Source of the DNA: Opitutia bacterium | GTDB taxonomy: Bacteria; Verrucomicrobiota; Verrucomicrobiia; Opitutales; UBA953 | NCBI GenBank assembly: GCA_021204635.1 | Contig: JAJPZB010000054.1 | Span: 1 to 13,438 of the forward strand | Direction of reading: 5' to 3' | DNA: 13,438 nucleotides | Part shown: positions 1-10,222 of the stretch, one piece after another | How the letters are laid out: every line of letters starts with the position of its first letter | How positions within the stretch are numbered: the first letter of the stretch is position 1 | The notes under the pieces: generated by a model | What the model was told of the DNA's origin: nothing | Databases searched by the model: none | The model's input: only the letters and a program-made list of their open reading frames with translations | Translations under genes and position numbers: made by a program

Positions 1-230
1 CACTGTTCAAATTTTTCTCAGACACTACGCGCCTCGAAATTAAAGGCGGCGTAGTCGAAGGCGCATTGCTCGACAAGGCGGCTCTCGAGGAACTCTCGAA
101 ACTCCCCTCGCTTGCGGAAATCCGTGCGCTTTTCCTGTCGCTCCTCTCCACGCCGGCAGGTTCGTTTGTTCGCGTTCTCGTCGCGAAGAACGACAAAGAA
201 GGCGGAGAACCATCAACATCGGAGGCATAA
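1..230 (+). CDS. rplJ: 50S ribosomal protein L10, 3' end (partial)
   Basis: This is the C-terminal 75 residues of L10; the open frame starts at base 3 and ends at TAA 228-230, and the start codon lies upstream of the window. L10 anchors the L7/L12 dimers to the large-subunit stalk. The visible part fits the family: a segment reading IKGGVVEGALLDKAALEELS, then a KLPSLAEIRALFLSLLSTPA helix and the FVRVLVAK end. In L10 the C-terminal helix is the docking site for L7/L12, whose gene follows 147 bases downstream. The last residues (KNDKEGGEPSTSEA) form a short polar tail. Gene order rplJ-rplL-rpoB-rpoC supports the call. Autogenous control of the operon normally acts at a leader upstream of rplJ, which is outside this window. 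Confidence 0.93.
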   Translation, partial: LFKFFSDTTRLEIKGGVVEGALLDKAALEELSKLPSLAEIRALFLSLLSTPAGSFVRVLVAKNDKEGGEPSTSEA

Positions 231-261
231 GGCGACGAAAAAGACTTTTGTTTTGCGTTTG

Positions 262-352
262 TTCCCGCTCGGGGAATGGCGCGAGGCGAAAAAACAATCC
301 AAAGAAATCGGTTAGGGGCGACAACCCCTTAAATGTCTGCAATTCCGCAGAC
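262..352 (+). promoter_or_regulatory. Three tandem hairpins in the rplJ-rplL spacer
   Basis: The 147-base spacer contains three short inverted repeats in a row. The first is TTCCC 262-266 with GGGAA 272-276. The second is AGGGG 314-318 with CCCCT 325-329 and a 6-base loop. The third is GTCTGC 335-340 with GCAGAC 347-352 and a 6-base loop. None is followed by a run of T, so they do not look like terminators. The last ends 11 bases before the rplL ribosome binding site. They could be processing or stability elements that raise L7/L12 yield relative to L10, since four or more L7/L12 copies are needed per ribosome. The role is inferred; the inverted repeats are seen directly. Confidence 0.45.
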
Positions 353-363
353 GCTAATCATTC

Positions 364-368
364 AAGGA
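364..368 (+). promoter_or_regulatory. Ribosome binding site of rplL
   Basis: AAGGA lies 9 bases before ATG 378. It decides the start of rplL: an in-frame ATG at 333 would add fifteen residues (MSAIPQTLIIQGTTI) unlike any L7/L12 N-terminus, and it sits within the third spacer hairpin. Confidence 0.75.
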
Positions 369-377
369 ACAACAATC

Positions 378-749
378 ATGTCAGACATCACAAAAGAACA
401 AGTCATCGAATGGCTGAGCGCCAGACCCGTCAAGGAAATGGTCGCTTTGGTCAAAGAACTCGAAGAACTCTGGGGCGTTTCTGCCGCTCCGGTCGCAGTT
501 GCAGGCGCTGCTGCCGCCGCTGCACCGGTCGAAGAAAAGACCGAGTTCGACGTCATCCTCGTGAACAAGGGCGCGAGCGCGATCAACGTCATCAAAGAGG
601 TGCGTGCGATCACGGGGCTCGGGCTCAAAGAGGCGAAAGACCTCGTCGAGAGCGCGCCAAAGGCCGTCAAGGAAGGTTGCACCAAGGACGAGGCCAAGCA
701 GATCGAGGCCAAGCTCAAAGCAGCCGGCGCGACAGTCGAAGTCAAGTAA
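378..749 (+). CDS. rplL: 50S ribosomal protein L7/L12
   Basis: This encodes the 123-residue stalk protein that recruits and stimulates the translational GTPases (EF-G, EF-Tu, IF2). The normal family length is about 120-125. Residues 1-35 are the helical dimerisation domain that binds L10 (MSDITKEQVIEWLSARPVKE). A flexible Ala/Val/Pro hinge follows at about 36-55, with a run of six alanines. From about 56 to the end is the globular C-terminal domain, with the conserved EFDVIL, INVIKEVRAITGLGLKEAKDLVE and P.AVKEG segments that contact the GTPases. The start at 378 is chosen because of the AAGGA site and the match to family N-termini. The spacers on both sides are unusually rich in hairpins. Confidence 0.97.
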   Translation: MSDITKEQVIEWLSARPVKEMVALVKELEELWGVSAAPVAVAGAAAAAAPVEEKTEFDVILVNKGASAINVIKEVRAITGLGLKEAKDLVESAPKAVKEGCTKDEAKQIEAKLKAAGATVEVK

Positions 750-784
750 TCTACTTGAATTTCCGTCTTCATTCAAATTCGGTT

Positions 785-809
785 TGCGGGCAGCGCACTG
801 CTGTCCGCA
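785..809 (+). promoter_or_regulatory. Strong 10-bp hairpin after rplL (possible processing site)
   Basis: TGCGGGCAGC 785-794 pairs with GCTGTCCGCA 800-809 over ten base pairs, nine Watson-Crick and one G-U, with a 5-base loop. Only three T follow, so alone it is a weak terminator candidate. In E. coli the rplL-rpoB gap holds a partial terminator and an RNase III cleavage site. This stem could serve either purpose here, or protect the upstream rplL message from exonucleases. The structure is read directly; the role is inferred by position. Confidence 0.55.
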
Positions 810-836
810 TTTCCGGTTTGACGACGCAAAAAGTCC

Positions 837-872
837 CGAGAGCGGTTTGTTAAATTGCCCGCGCTCGTTTTT
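837..872 (+). terminator. Candidate leaky attenuator between rplL and rpoB
   Basis: CGAG 837-840 pairs with CTCG 864-867 and GCGG 842-845 pairs with CCGC 859-862, with one A-G mismatch between the two helices and a 13-base loop. Five T follow at 868-872, and the rpoB ATG is 38 bases further on. The interrupted stem and short T tract would give incomplete termination. That suits the known need for far more L7/L12 than RNA polymerase and matches the position of the E. coli rplL-rpoB attenuator. The identification rests on structure and position only. Confidence 0.5.
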
Positions 873-910
873 CCCACAAATTTTCACATCTCCAAACAAC
901 GACGATTCTT

Positions 911-4645
<3,735 letters not shown>

Positions 4646-4676
4646 TTGCGCCTGCGTCCATACAACAAACAAACTT

Positions 4677-4683
4677 AAAGGGA
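4677..4683 (+). promoter_or_regulatory. Ribosome binding site of rpoC
   Basis: AAAGGGA lies 7 bases before the ATG at 4691 within the 45-base rpoB-rpoC spacer. It supports that start codon and separate initiation on a shared transcript. No terminator-like structure is seen in the spacer. Confidence 0.7.
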
Positions 4684-4690
4684 ATTTTCG

Positions 4691-7600
4691 ATGAGTCAGG
4701 TAGAAAACAAAACACAGGAAACCGATCGCGAACAGCCTTTCGACTTCGTTTCGATCTCGATTGCTTCTCCGGACACAATTCGGCATTGGTCCAAAGGCGA
4801 AGTCAAAAACCCCGAGACGATTAACTATCGCACGTTCAAGCCGGAACCGGGCGGGCTTTTCTGCCAGCGAATCTTCGGGCCTGTCCGCGACTACGAGTGC
4901 GCTTGCGGGAAATACAAGCGCATCAAGTACAAGGGCGTGATTTGCGATCGTTGCGGTGTTGAGGTCACGGTTTCCCGCGAGCGTCGCCGCCGCATGGGGC
5001 ATATCGAACTCGCAGTCCCCGTCGCGCATATCTGGTTCTTGAAGAGTATGCCGAGCCGCCTCGGGCTTTTGCTCGACATGACTGCGCGCGAACTCGAATC
5101 AGTCATCTACTACGAAAAATACTTGGTCGTCGATCCCGGCAACACACCTTTTGAGACCAAGCAGCTCCTCTCCGAAGACGAGTACAACACTGCACTCGAA
5201 GAATATGGCGACGACAAGTTTGTGGCAAAAATGGGCGCGGAAGCTCTTCGCGACGTTCTCGCAAGACTTGATCTCGACCAGACGATTCAGGAGTTGCAGG
5301 AGCAGATGTCGAACACGCGTTCCAAGCAGGCGAAAATCAAACTCGCCCGCCGGCTGAAAGTTATTCAGGGCTGCAAAGAATCCGGCAATCGCCCCGAGTG
5401 GATGATTCTCGAAGTTCTTCCCGTCATTCCGCCGGATCTTCGCCCGCTCGTCCCGCTCGACGGTGGTCGTTTCGCGACGTCGGACTTGAACGACCTTTAT
5501 CGCCGCGTTATCAACCGCAACAACCGCCTTCGCAATCTTCTCCAGCTCAAAACGCCGGACGTGATTATCAACAACGAAAAGCGCATGTTGCAGGAATCTG
5601 TTGACGCGCTCTTCGACAATGGTCGCCACGGTCGCGCCGTCACAGGCGCTGGCAATCGCCCGCTGAAATCGCTTAGCGACATGCTCAAAGGCAAGCAGGG
5701 GCGTTTCCGCCAAAATCTGCTCGGCAAGCGCGTTGACTACTCCGGTCGTTCCGTCATCGTCATCGGTCCGGATCTGAAGCTGAATCAGTGCGGTCTTCCG
5801 AAGAAGATGGCGCTCGTCCTTTTCGAGCCGTTCATAATCCGCCGCTTGAAAGAGCTTGGCTTCGTCCACACAGTCCGCGGTGCGCGCAAGATGATAGAAA
5901 AGCGCCCGCCGGAAGTTTGGGATATTTTGGAAGAGGTCACGAAGGGGCATCCTGTCATGCTCAATCGCGCTCCGACGCTCCACCGCCTTTCGATTCAGGC
6001 GTTTGAGCCGGTGCTCATCGAAGGCGACGCAATGCGCCTCCATCCGCTGACCTGCACTGCTTACAACGCGGACTTCGACGGCGACCAGATGGCTGTCCAC
6101 GTCCCGCTTTCCACGGAAGCAATCATGGAGTGCAAACTCATAATGCTTTCGACGAACAACATTTTCTCTCCGTCGAGCGGCAAGCCGATTATCACGCCTT
6201 CTCAGGACATTATTCTCGGCTCTTACTACTTGACGTTTGAGCCGCCCGCCGCCCCTGCAAAGGGCGAGCACGTGCCTTTGATCGGGACAATTGAAGAAGC
6301 CTTGATGGCTGAAATGGACGGCGCTTTGCACTTCCACAGTTGGGTCGATTTCGTCAACCCCGACTATGGCAAGCAGACCTTCTTCGGCGTCTCCGACAAG
6401 AAGATTATTCGCACGACTGTCGGGCGGATCGTGTTCAATCAGATTTGGCCGAAAAAGCGCACGGTTGTGGGCGAAGACGCAGTTGGTGTTCCCGCAGACG
6501 GAATGGGCTTTGTCAACTTCCCCGTGAAGAAAGGTCAGATTGGCGAATTGATTTTGAACTCCTACAAACTCGCCGGAAAAGAGGGCGTGCCAAGGGTGGT
6601 CGATTCGCTGAAATCTCTCGGTTTCCGCATGGCGACGCGCGCCGGTATTTCGATTGGAATCGGAGACATGATTTTCCCGAAAGAAAAGGCGGCAATCGTC
6701 AAAAATTCCACGGCGAAACGCGACGAAGTTGATGCGCAATACAAAAAAGGCATCATCACCGCAGGCGAACGCTATAACAAAACCGTCAACATTTGGACGG
6801 AGGCGACAAACGAGATTGCGGACGCGGTGTTTAAAACGCTCGCAAATTCTGCTGTTCCCGCCGCCGCTCAAAAGGGCAAGGCTGCGGATGCAGATCCGCG
6901 CAACAAAGGTCGTTGGATTCTCAATCCGGTTTACGTCATGATGGATTCCGGTGCGCGAGGTAACAAACAGCAGGTTCGCCAGCTTTGCGGCGCCCGCGGG
7001 CTCATGGCAAAGCCGAACGGAGACGTCATCGAACGCCCGATTCTCTCCTCTTTCCGCGACGGTCTGACGATTGGCGAATACTTCATTTCCACGCACGGTG
7101 CGCGCAAAGGTTTGGCTGACACCGCGCTCAAAACTGCTGACGCAGGATACATGACGCGCAAACTTTGCGACGTCGCGATGGACGTTATCGTCACTGTTGA
7201 CGACGACGGCAACCGCGATGGAATTTGGAAGCGCGCACTCCGCGACGGCGAGGACGAAATCGTGAAGCTTTGGGAGCGCATCGTCGGGCGCTGCTCGAGC
7301 GAAGACATTCGCAATCCGCAGAACCCCGACGAAATCATCGTCCACTCCGGCGAAATGATTTCGGAAAAGCTCGCGAAGCAAATTGAAGCTCTCGGCATCG
7401 AACGCGTGAAGGTCATGTCGCCACTCACGCACATGAAGGTCAACAGCATTCCGGCTCTTGCGTATGGCTTGGATCCTTCGACGGGCAAGCTCGTCAAACG
7501 CGGCGCCTCTGTTGGCATTATCGCGGCGCAATCAATCGGCGAGCCTGGCACGCAGTTGACGATGCGCACGTTCCACGTCGGCGGAATCGCGAATCAGATT

Positions 7601-8884
7601 TTGAAGAATCCGGAAATCATCGTTCCGGTCGGCGGAATCGTTCGCTACAACAACATTCGCTACGTCGAAATCGGCAGCAACAATGTCGTCGTTTTGAACA
7701 AAACAGGAACGGTTGAAATTCTCGATGTCAACGATCCGACGAAGGTTATCGACGAGCACGAGATCGTCATCGGAACCGTCCTCACCGTCCTCGACGGCGG
7801 GGAAATCAAGTCCGGCGAAAAACTCGCGCAGTGGGATCCGCACAACATTCCGATTCTCTCGGAAAAAGCCGGTGTCGTACGCTTCCGCGATATGATCCCG
7901 GGCGTCACTGTCAACGCCGAAATGAACGAGGCAACGGGGCAAATTCAAACTGTTGTCATCGAACACAGCGACGACTTGAACCCGTCTGTTGAAATCGTCG
8001 TCGGCAAAAAATGTGTCGCGACGCACGCGATCCCGACGGGCGCGCAAGTTGTTGTTTACGACGGCGACGAAATTCTCCCCGGCTCAATGCTCGCGAAAAC
8101 TCCGCGCTCTGCAACAAAGACGCAGGATATTACCGGTGGTCTTCCGCGCGTCGCGGAATTGTTTGAGGCGCGTCGCCCGAAGGAAACCGCAGAAATGGCG
8201 AAAGCCGATGGCATCGTTTCTTTCGGTAGCACGCTCCGAGGCAAAAAGCGGCTCATCATTACGCCGGTTTCCGGAGCTCCGTCAGAACACCTTATCCCGC
8301 ACGGGAAACACATCGTCGTGCAAGAAGGCGACTACGTGCACAAAGGTCAACTAATTACCGAGGGTTCGCCGGATCCGCACGAAATCCTCGAAGTTCTCGG
8401 TCTCGAAGCCATTCAAAATCACCTGATTGACGAAATTCAGCGGGTGTACCGAATGCAGGGCGTCACGATTAACGACAAGCACATCGAAATCATTGTCGCG
8501 AGAATGCTCCGCAAGGTAAAAGTTTCCGACCCTGGCGACACGAAATATCTCTGGGACGAAAAAGTTGACCGCTCGATGATCGCGGAAGAAAACCGGAAAA
8601 TCGAAGAGCAGGGCGGTGCGCCTGCAACGTTCACGCCGGTTCTCCTCGGTATAACGAAGGCGTCTCTCGAGACGGAATCGTTCATTTCTGCCGCGTCCTT
8701 CCAGGAAACCCCGCGCGTCCTCACCGACGCTGCGACGCTTTCCAAGCGCGACTATCTCAAAGGTTTCAAAGAGAACGTCATCATGGGTCATCTCATTCCT
8801 TCCGGAACGGGTCTGCCGGCGTATCGCAACATGAAACTTTCAACTTTCGGCGGCGAAGTTGCGCCGAAAACGCCGCAAGAGTGA
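4691..8884 (+). CDS. rpoC: DNA-directed RNA polymerase subunit beta' with lost second zinc site
   Basis: This is the 1397-residue catalytic subunit, close to E. coli (1407), and it includes an insertion like E. coli SI3 at about residues 970-1150 inside the trigger loop region. Seen in order: the N-terminal zinc finger C70-A-C72 and C85-D-R-C88; the RxxxMGHIELA clamp segment; the lid/rudder region ending in GKRVDYSGRSVIV; the catalytic Mg motif NADFDGDQM with D461, D463 and D465; the bridge helix region GARKGLADTALKTADAGYMTR; and the trigger loop LTMRTFHVGG with M958 and H962. The oddity is the second zinc site, which in most bacteria uses four cysteines (E. coli C814, C888, C895, C898). Here the aligned residues are D839, H914, P921 and A924, inside otherwise well-aligned sequence (VTVDDDGN; PLTHMKVNSIPALAYG). 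The frame is intact on both sides, so this is not a sequencing slip. The gene ends with TGA 8882-8884. Confidence 0.98.
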   Translation: MSQVENKTQETDREQPFDFVSISIASPDTIRHWSKGEVKNPETINYRTFKPEPGGLFCQRIFGPVRDYECACGKYKRIKYKGVICDRCGVEVTVSRERRRRMGHIELAVPVAHIWFLKSMPSRLGLLLDMTARELESVIYYEKYLVVDPGNTPFETKQLLSEDEYNTALEEYGDDKFVAKMGAEALRDVLARLDLDQTIQELQEQMSNTRSKQAKIKLARRLKVIQGCKESGNRPEWMILEVLPVIPPDLRPLVPLDGGRFATSDLNDLYRRVINRNNRLRNLLQLKTPDVIINNEKRMLQESVDALFDNGRHGRAVTGAGNRPLKSLSDMLKGKQGRFRQNLLGKRVDYSGRSVIVIGPDLKLNQCGLPKKMALVLFEPFIIRRLKELGFVHTVRGARKMIEKRPPEVWDILEEVTKGHPVMLNRAPTLHRLSIQAFEPVLIEGDAMRLHPLTCTAYNADFDGDQMAVHVPLSTEAIMECKLIMLSTNNIFSPSSGKPIITPSQDIILGSYYLTFEPPAAPAKGEHVPLIGTIEEALMAEMDGALHFHSWVDFVNPDYGKQTFFGVSDKKIIRTTVGRIVFNQIWPKKRTVVGEDAVGVPADGMGFVNFPVKKGQIGELILNSYKLAGKEGVPRVVDSLKSLGFRMATRAGISIGIGDMIFPKEKAAIVKNSTAKRDEVDAQYKKGIITAGERYNKTVNIWTEATNEIADAVFKTLANSAVPAAAQKGKAADADPRNKGRWILNPVYVMMDSGARGNKQQVRQLCGARGLMAKPNGDVIERPILSSFRDGLTIGEYFISTHGARKGLADTALKTADAGYMTRKLCDVAMDVIVTVDDDGNRDGIWKRALRDGEDEIVKLWERIVGRCSSEDIRNPQNPDEIIVHSGEMISEKLAKQIEALGIERVKVMSPLTHMKVNSIPALAYGLDPSTGKLVKRGASVGIIAAQSIGEPGTQLTMRTFHVGGIANQILKNPEIIVPVGGIVRYNNIRYVEIGSNNVVVLNKTGTVEILDVNDPTKVIDEHEIVIGTVLTVLDGGEIKSGEKLAQWDPHNIPILSEKAGVVRFRDMIPGVTVNAEMNEATGQIQTVVIEHSDDLNPSVEIVVGKKCVATHAIPTGAQVVVYDGDEILPGSMLAKTPRSATKTQDITGGLPRVAELFEARRPKETAEMAKADGIVSFGSTLRGKKRLIITPVSGAPSEHLIPHGKHIVVQEGDYVHKGQLITEGSPDPHEILEVLGLEAIQNHLIDEIQRVYRMQGVTINDKHIEIIVARMLRKVKVSDPGDTKYLWDEKVDRSMIAEENRKIEEQGGAPATFTPVLLGITKASLETESFISAASFQETPRVLTDAATLSKRDYLKGFKENVIMGHLIPSGTGLPAYRNMKLSTFGGEVAPKTPQE

Positions 8885-8969
8885 GAATTGCAAAAATGCA
8901 ATAAAAATTTCTTGCATTTAGAAAAAATTTAATCGAAAATACAGAAAATTAACCCTGCAAAACAAAGTT
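8885..8969 (+). promoter_or_regulatory. AT-rich spacer after rpoC with two overlapping hairpins
   Basis: The 85 bases between rpoC and the barrel gene are much richer in A and T than the flanking coding DNA. AAATGCAA 8894-8901 pairs perfectly with TTGCATTT 8912-8919 (8 bp, 10-base loop). A shorter stem, ATTGC 8887-8891 with GCAAT 8898-8902, uses the same bases, so the two cannot form together. Neither is followed by a T tract on the + strand, so I see no good terminator for rpoBC here. The composition suggests a promoter for the downstream export genes, but no convincing -35/-10 pair stands out (TTGCAT 8912-8917 is the nearest -35 candidate). There is also no clear ribosome binding site before ATG 8970. 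Confidence 0.35.
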
Positions 8970-10175
8970 ATGCTTATTAGAAAACTACTGAACAAGATCG
9001 CGCTGGCTTCTCTCGTCGCGGGCGTTTCTGTTCCCGCATTTGCCGATGGACCGCTTGATGGCGCACTCTACAACTTCGGAGACGTGGGGGCACTCAGTCT
9101 GCTTTGCTCTGTCGAGGCGAGATACAACGACAATATTTACCTCGAATCGTCGAGCAAAAACGGCGACGTCATCTGGACGTTCTCTCCCGGGCTCGAACTG
9201 GAATTGGGCGGGAGCGAATCCGAATCCAAGTTCCGCATTTCCTATATCGAGGACCTGATTCTCTACACCTCCAATTCGAAGAACAACTCGCAGGATTCGC
9301 ACTTGGCGATTTCGTATAACTACACGGGCTCCAAGTTCAAAGCTACGGTCGCAGCCGGATACGACCAGCAGGTGAACACGTCCAACCGCGACCGTTCGAC
9401 GCGCGGTCACCTCATTCGCTATCAGACGTATTACGCGCGCGCCCTCGGCACGTACGACATCACCGAGAAGGTTTCGATCATGTCGGGCTTCAAGTGGGAT
9501 GGTCGTCGCTATGACAGCCAGCGCTACTACTACAACGACCGCGAGACATACGCGATTCCCGTGAATCTCTACCACTCGATTTTGACGGAAAAAATCAAGG
9601 CCGGTATTTCCTACGAATATCGCTACACCGACCTCGCAGGAGCAGGGAAAGACAACGGGAAGAATCCCGGCTACGAGCAAGTCCACTTCATCGGCTTGAC
9701 GGCAACCGGTGATTTCACCGACGCTCTCACGCTCGATGGTCGCATTGGTTGCTCCACGAGGGATTACAACCGTCGCACGACTGGTAGCGGCAATACCTCG
9801 CACAGCACGCTCAGCCTCATGCTGAACGCCAACTACAAGGTGACGGAAAAGACCACCGCCGACCTGCGCGTTTCCCGCGACTTTGAAATTGCCGGCGATG
9901 CAAGCAGCATCACTTCCACGGGCATACAACTTGGCGTCGCGCACGTCTTCTCCTCAAAGTGGATGGGCAACGTGAGCATCGCGTATCGCCAAGACGATTA
10001 CGATTACAGCAACCGTTGCGATGACGTTTACACTGTCTCCGTTGGTGCGCACTACAACATCAACGATTACTTGTCGGCGTCTGCCTTATACAGCTTCCAG
10101 TGGAATAACTCCAACGGCAGCTACTGGGATTACACGGACAACATCATCTCTCTCGCAATCAGTTTCCGCTATTAA
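8970..10175 (+). CDS. Outer-membrane beta-barrel protein, putative polysaccharide export porin
   Basis: The product has 401 residues. The first 25 form a Sec signal peptide: a KLLNK basic start, the hydrophobic ALASLVAGVSV core and a cleavage site AFA before D26. The rest is a continuous alternation of polar and hydrophobic/aromatic residues broken by Gly/Asn/Asp/Ser turns, with pairs of long strands throughout (for example YNDNIYL, KFRISYIEDLILY, SHLAISYNYTG, IKAGISYEYRY, YTVSVGAHYNIN). It ends in SLAISFRY, a terminal strand with a C-terminal aromatic residue as read by the BAM complex. It resembles the putative beta-barrel porin 2 (BBP2_2) type, often found beside exopolysaccharide genes. 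It lies 47 bases before a short OPX lipoprotein and upstream of a Wzc-type kinase, so the best inference is the outer-membrane pore partner of that OPX. Substrate and strand number cannot be read from the sequence. A general porin is the alternative. Confidence 0.8.
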   Translation: MLIRKLLNKIALASLVAGVSVPAFADGPLDGALYNFGDVGALSLLCSVEARYNDNIYLESSSKNGDVIWTFSPGLELELGGSESESKFRISYIEDLILYTSNSKNNSQDSHLAISYNYTGSKFKATVAAGYDQQVNTSNRDRSTRGHLIRYQTYYARALGTYDITEKVSIMSGFKWDGRRYDSQRYYYNDRETYAIPVNLYHSILTEKIKAGISYEYRYTDLAGAGKDNGKNPGYEQVHFIGLTATGDFTDALTLDGRIGCSTRDYNRRTTGSGNTSHSTLSLMLNANYKVTEKTTADLRVSRDFEIAGDASSITSTGIQLGVAHVFSSKWMGNVSIAYRQDDYDYSNRCDDVYTVSVGAHYNINDYLSASALYSFQWNNSNGSYWDYTDNIISLAISFRY

Positions 10176-10181
10176 TAGCGG
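10166..10181. repeat. 16-bp perfect palindrome spanning the barrel stop codon
   Basis: CCGCTATTAATAGCGG is perfectly self-complementary and contains the TAA stop codon (10173-10175) at its centre. As RNA it gives a 6-bp stem with a UUAA loop. As DNA it could be a dimeric protein operator. The next bases are G-rich, not T-rich, so it is not a terminator by itself. Confidence 0.6.
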
Positions 10182-10186
10182 CGGGG

Positions 10187-10213
10187 GAATGAGCGTGGCA
10201 AAGTTTCTCATTC
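10187..10213 (+). promoter_or_regulatory. Inverted repeat just before the OPX start
   Basis: GAATGAG 10187-10193 pairs perfectly with CTCATTC 10207-10213 around a 13-base loop. It lies between the stop-codon palindrome and ATG 10223, just before the weak AATAAGA ribosome-binding candidate at 10214-10220. It could affect access to the OPX start. Function is inferred. Confidence 0.45.
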
Positions 10214-10222
10214 AATAAGACG

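Noticed and set aside
333..377. Upstream ATG of rplL giving a 15-residue extension
   Set aside because: The extension is unlike L7/L12 N-termini, the ATG sits within a spacer hairpin, and the AAGGA site serves the ATG at 378.
248..853. A 201-codon + strand frame over rplL
   Set aside because: It overlaps rplL in another frame and is rich in Arg/Gly/His, as expected for an off-frame reading of this gene.
818..856. A possible rpoB promoter (TTGACG 818-823 and TTAAAT or TAAATT near 850-856)
   Set aside because: The spacing is about 26 bases and the -10 match is weak. The same bases are better explained as the loop and stem of the attenuator-like hairpin.
5099..7531. An 810-codon open frame on the minus strand inside rpoC
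   Set aside because: It lies fully antisense to conserved rpoC sequence and its translation resembles no protein family. Codon bias of rpoC leaves few stops in that frame.
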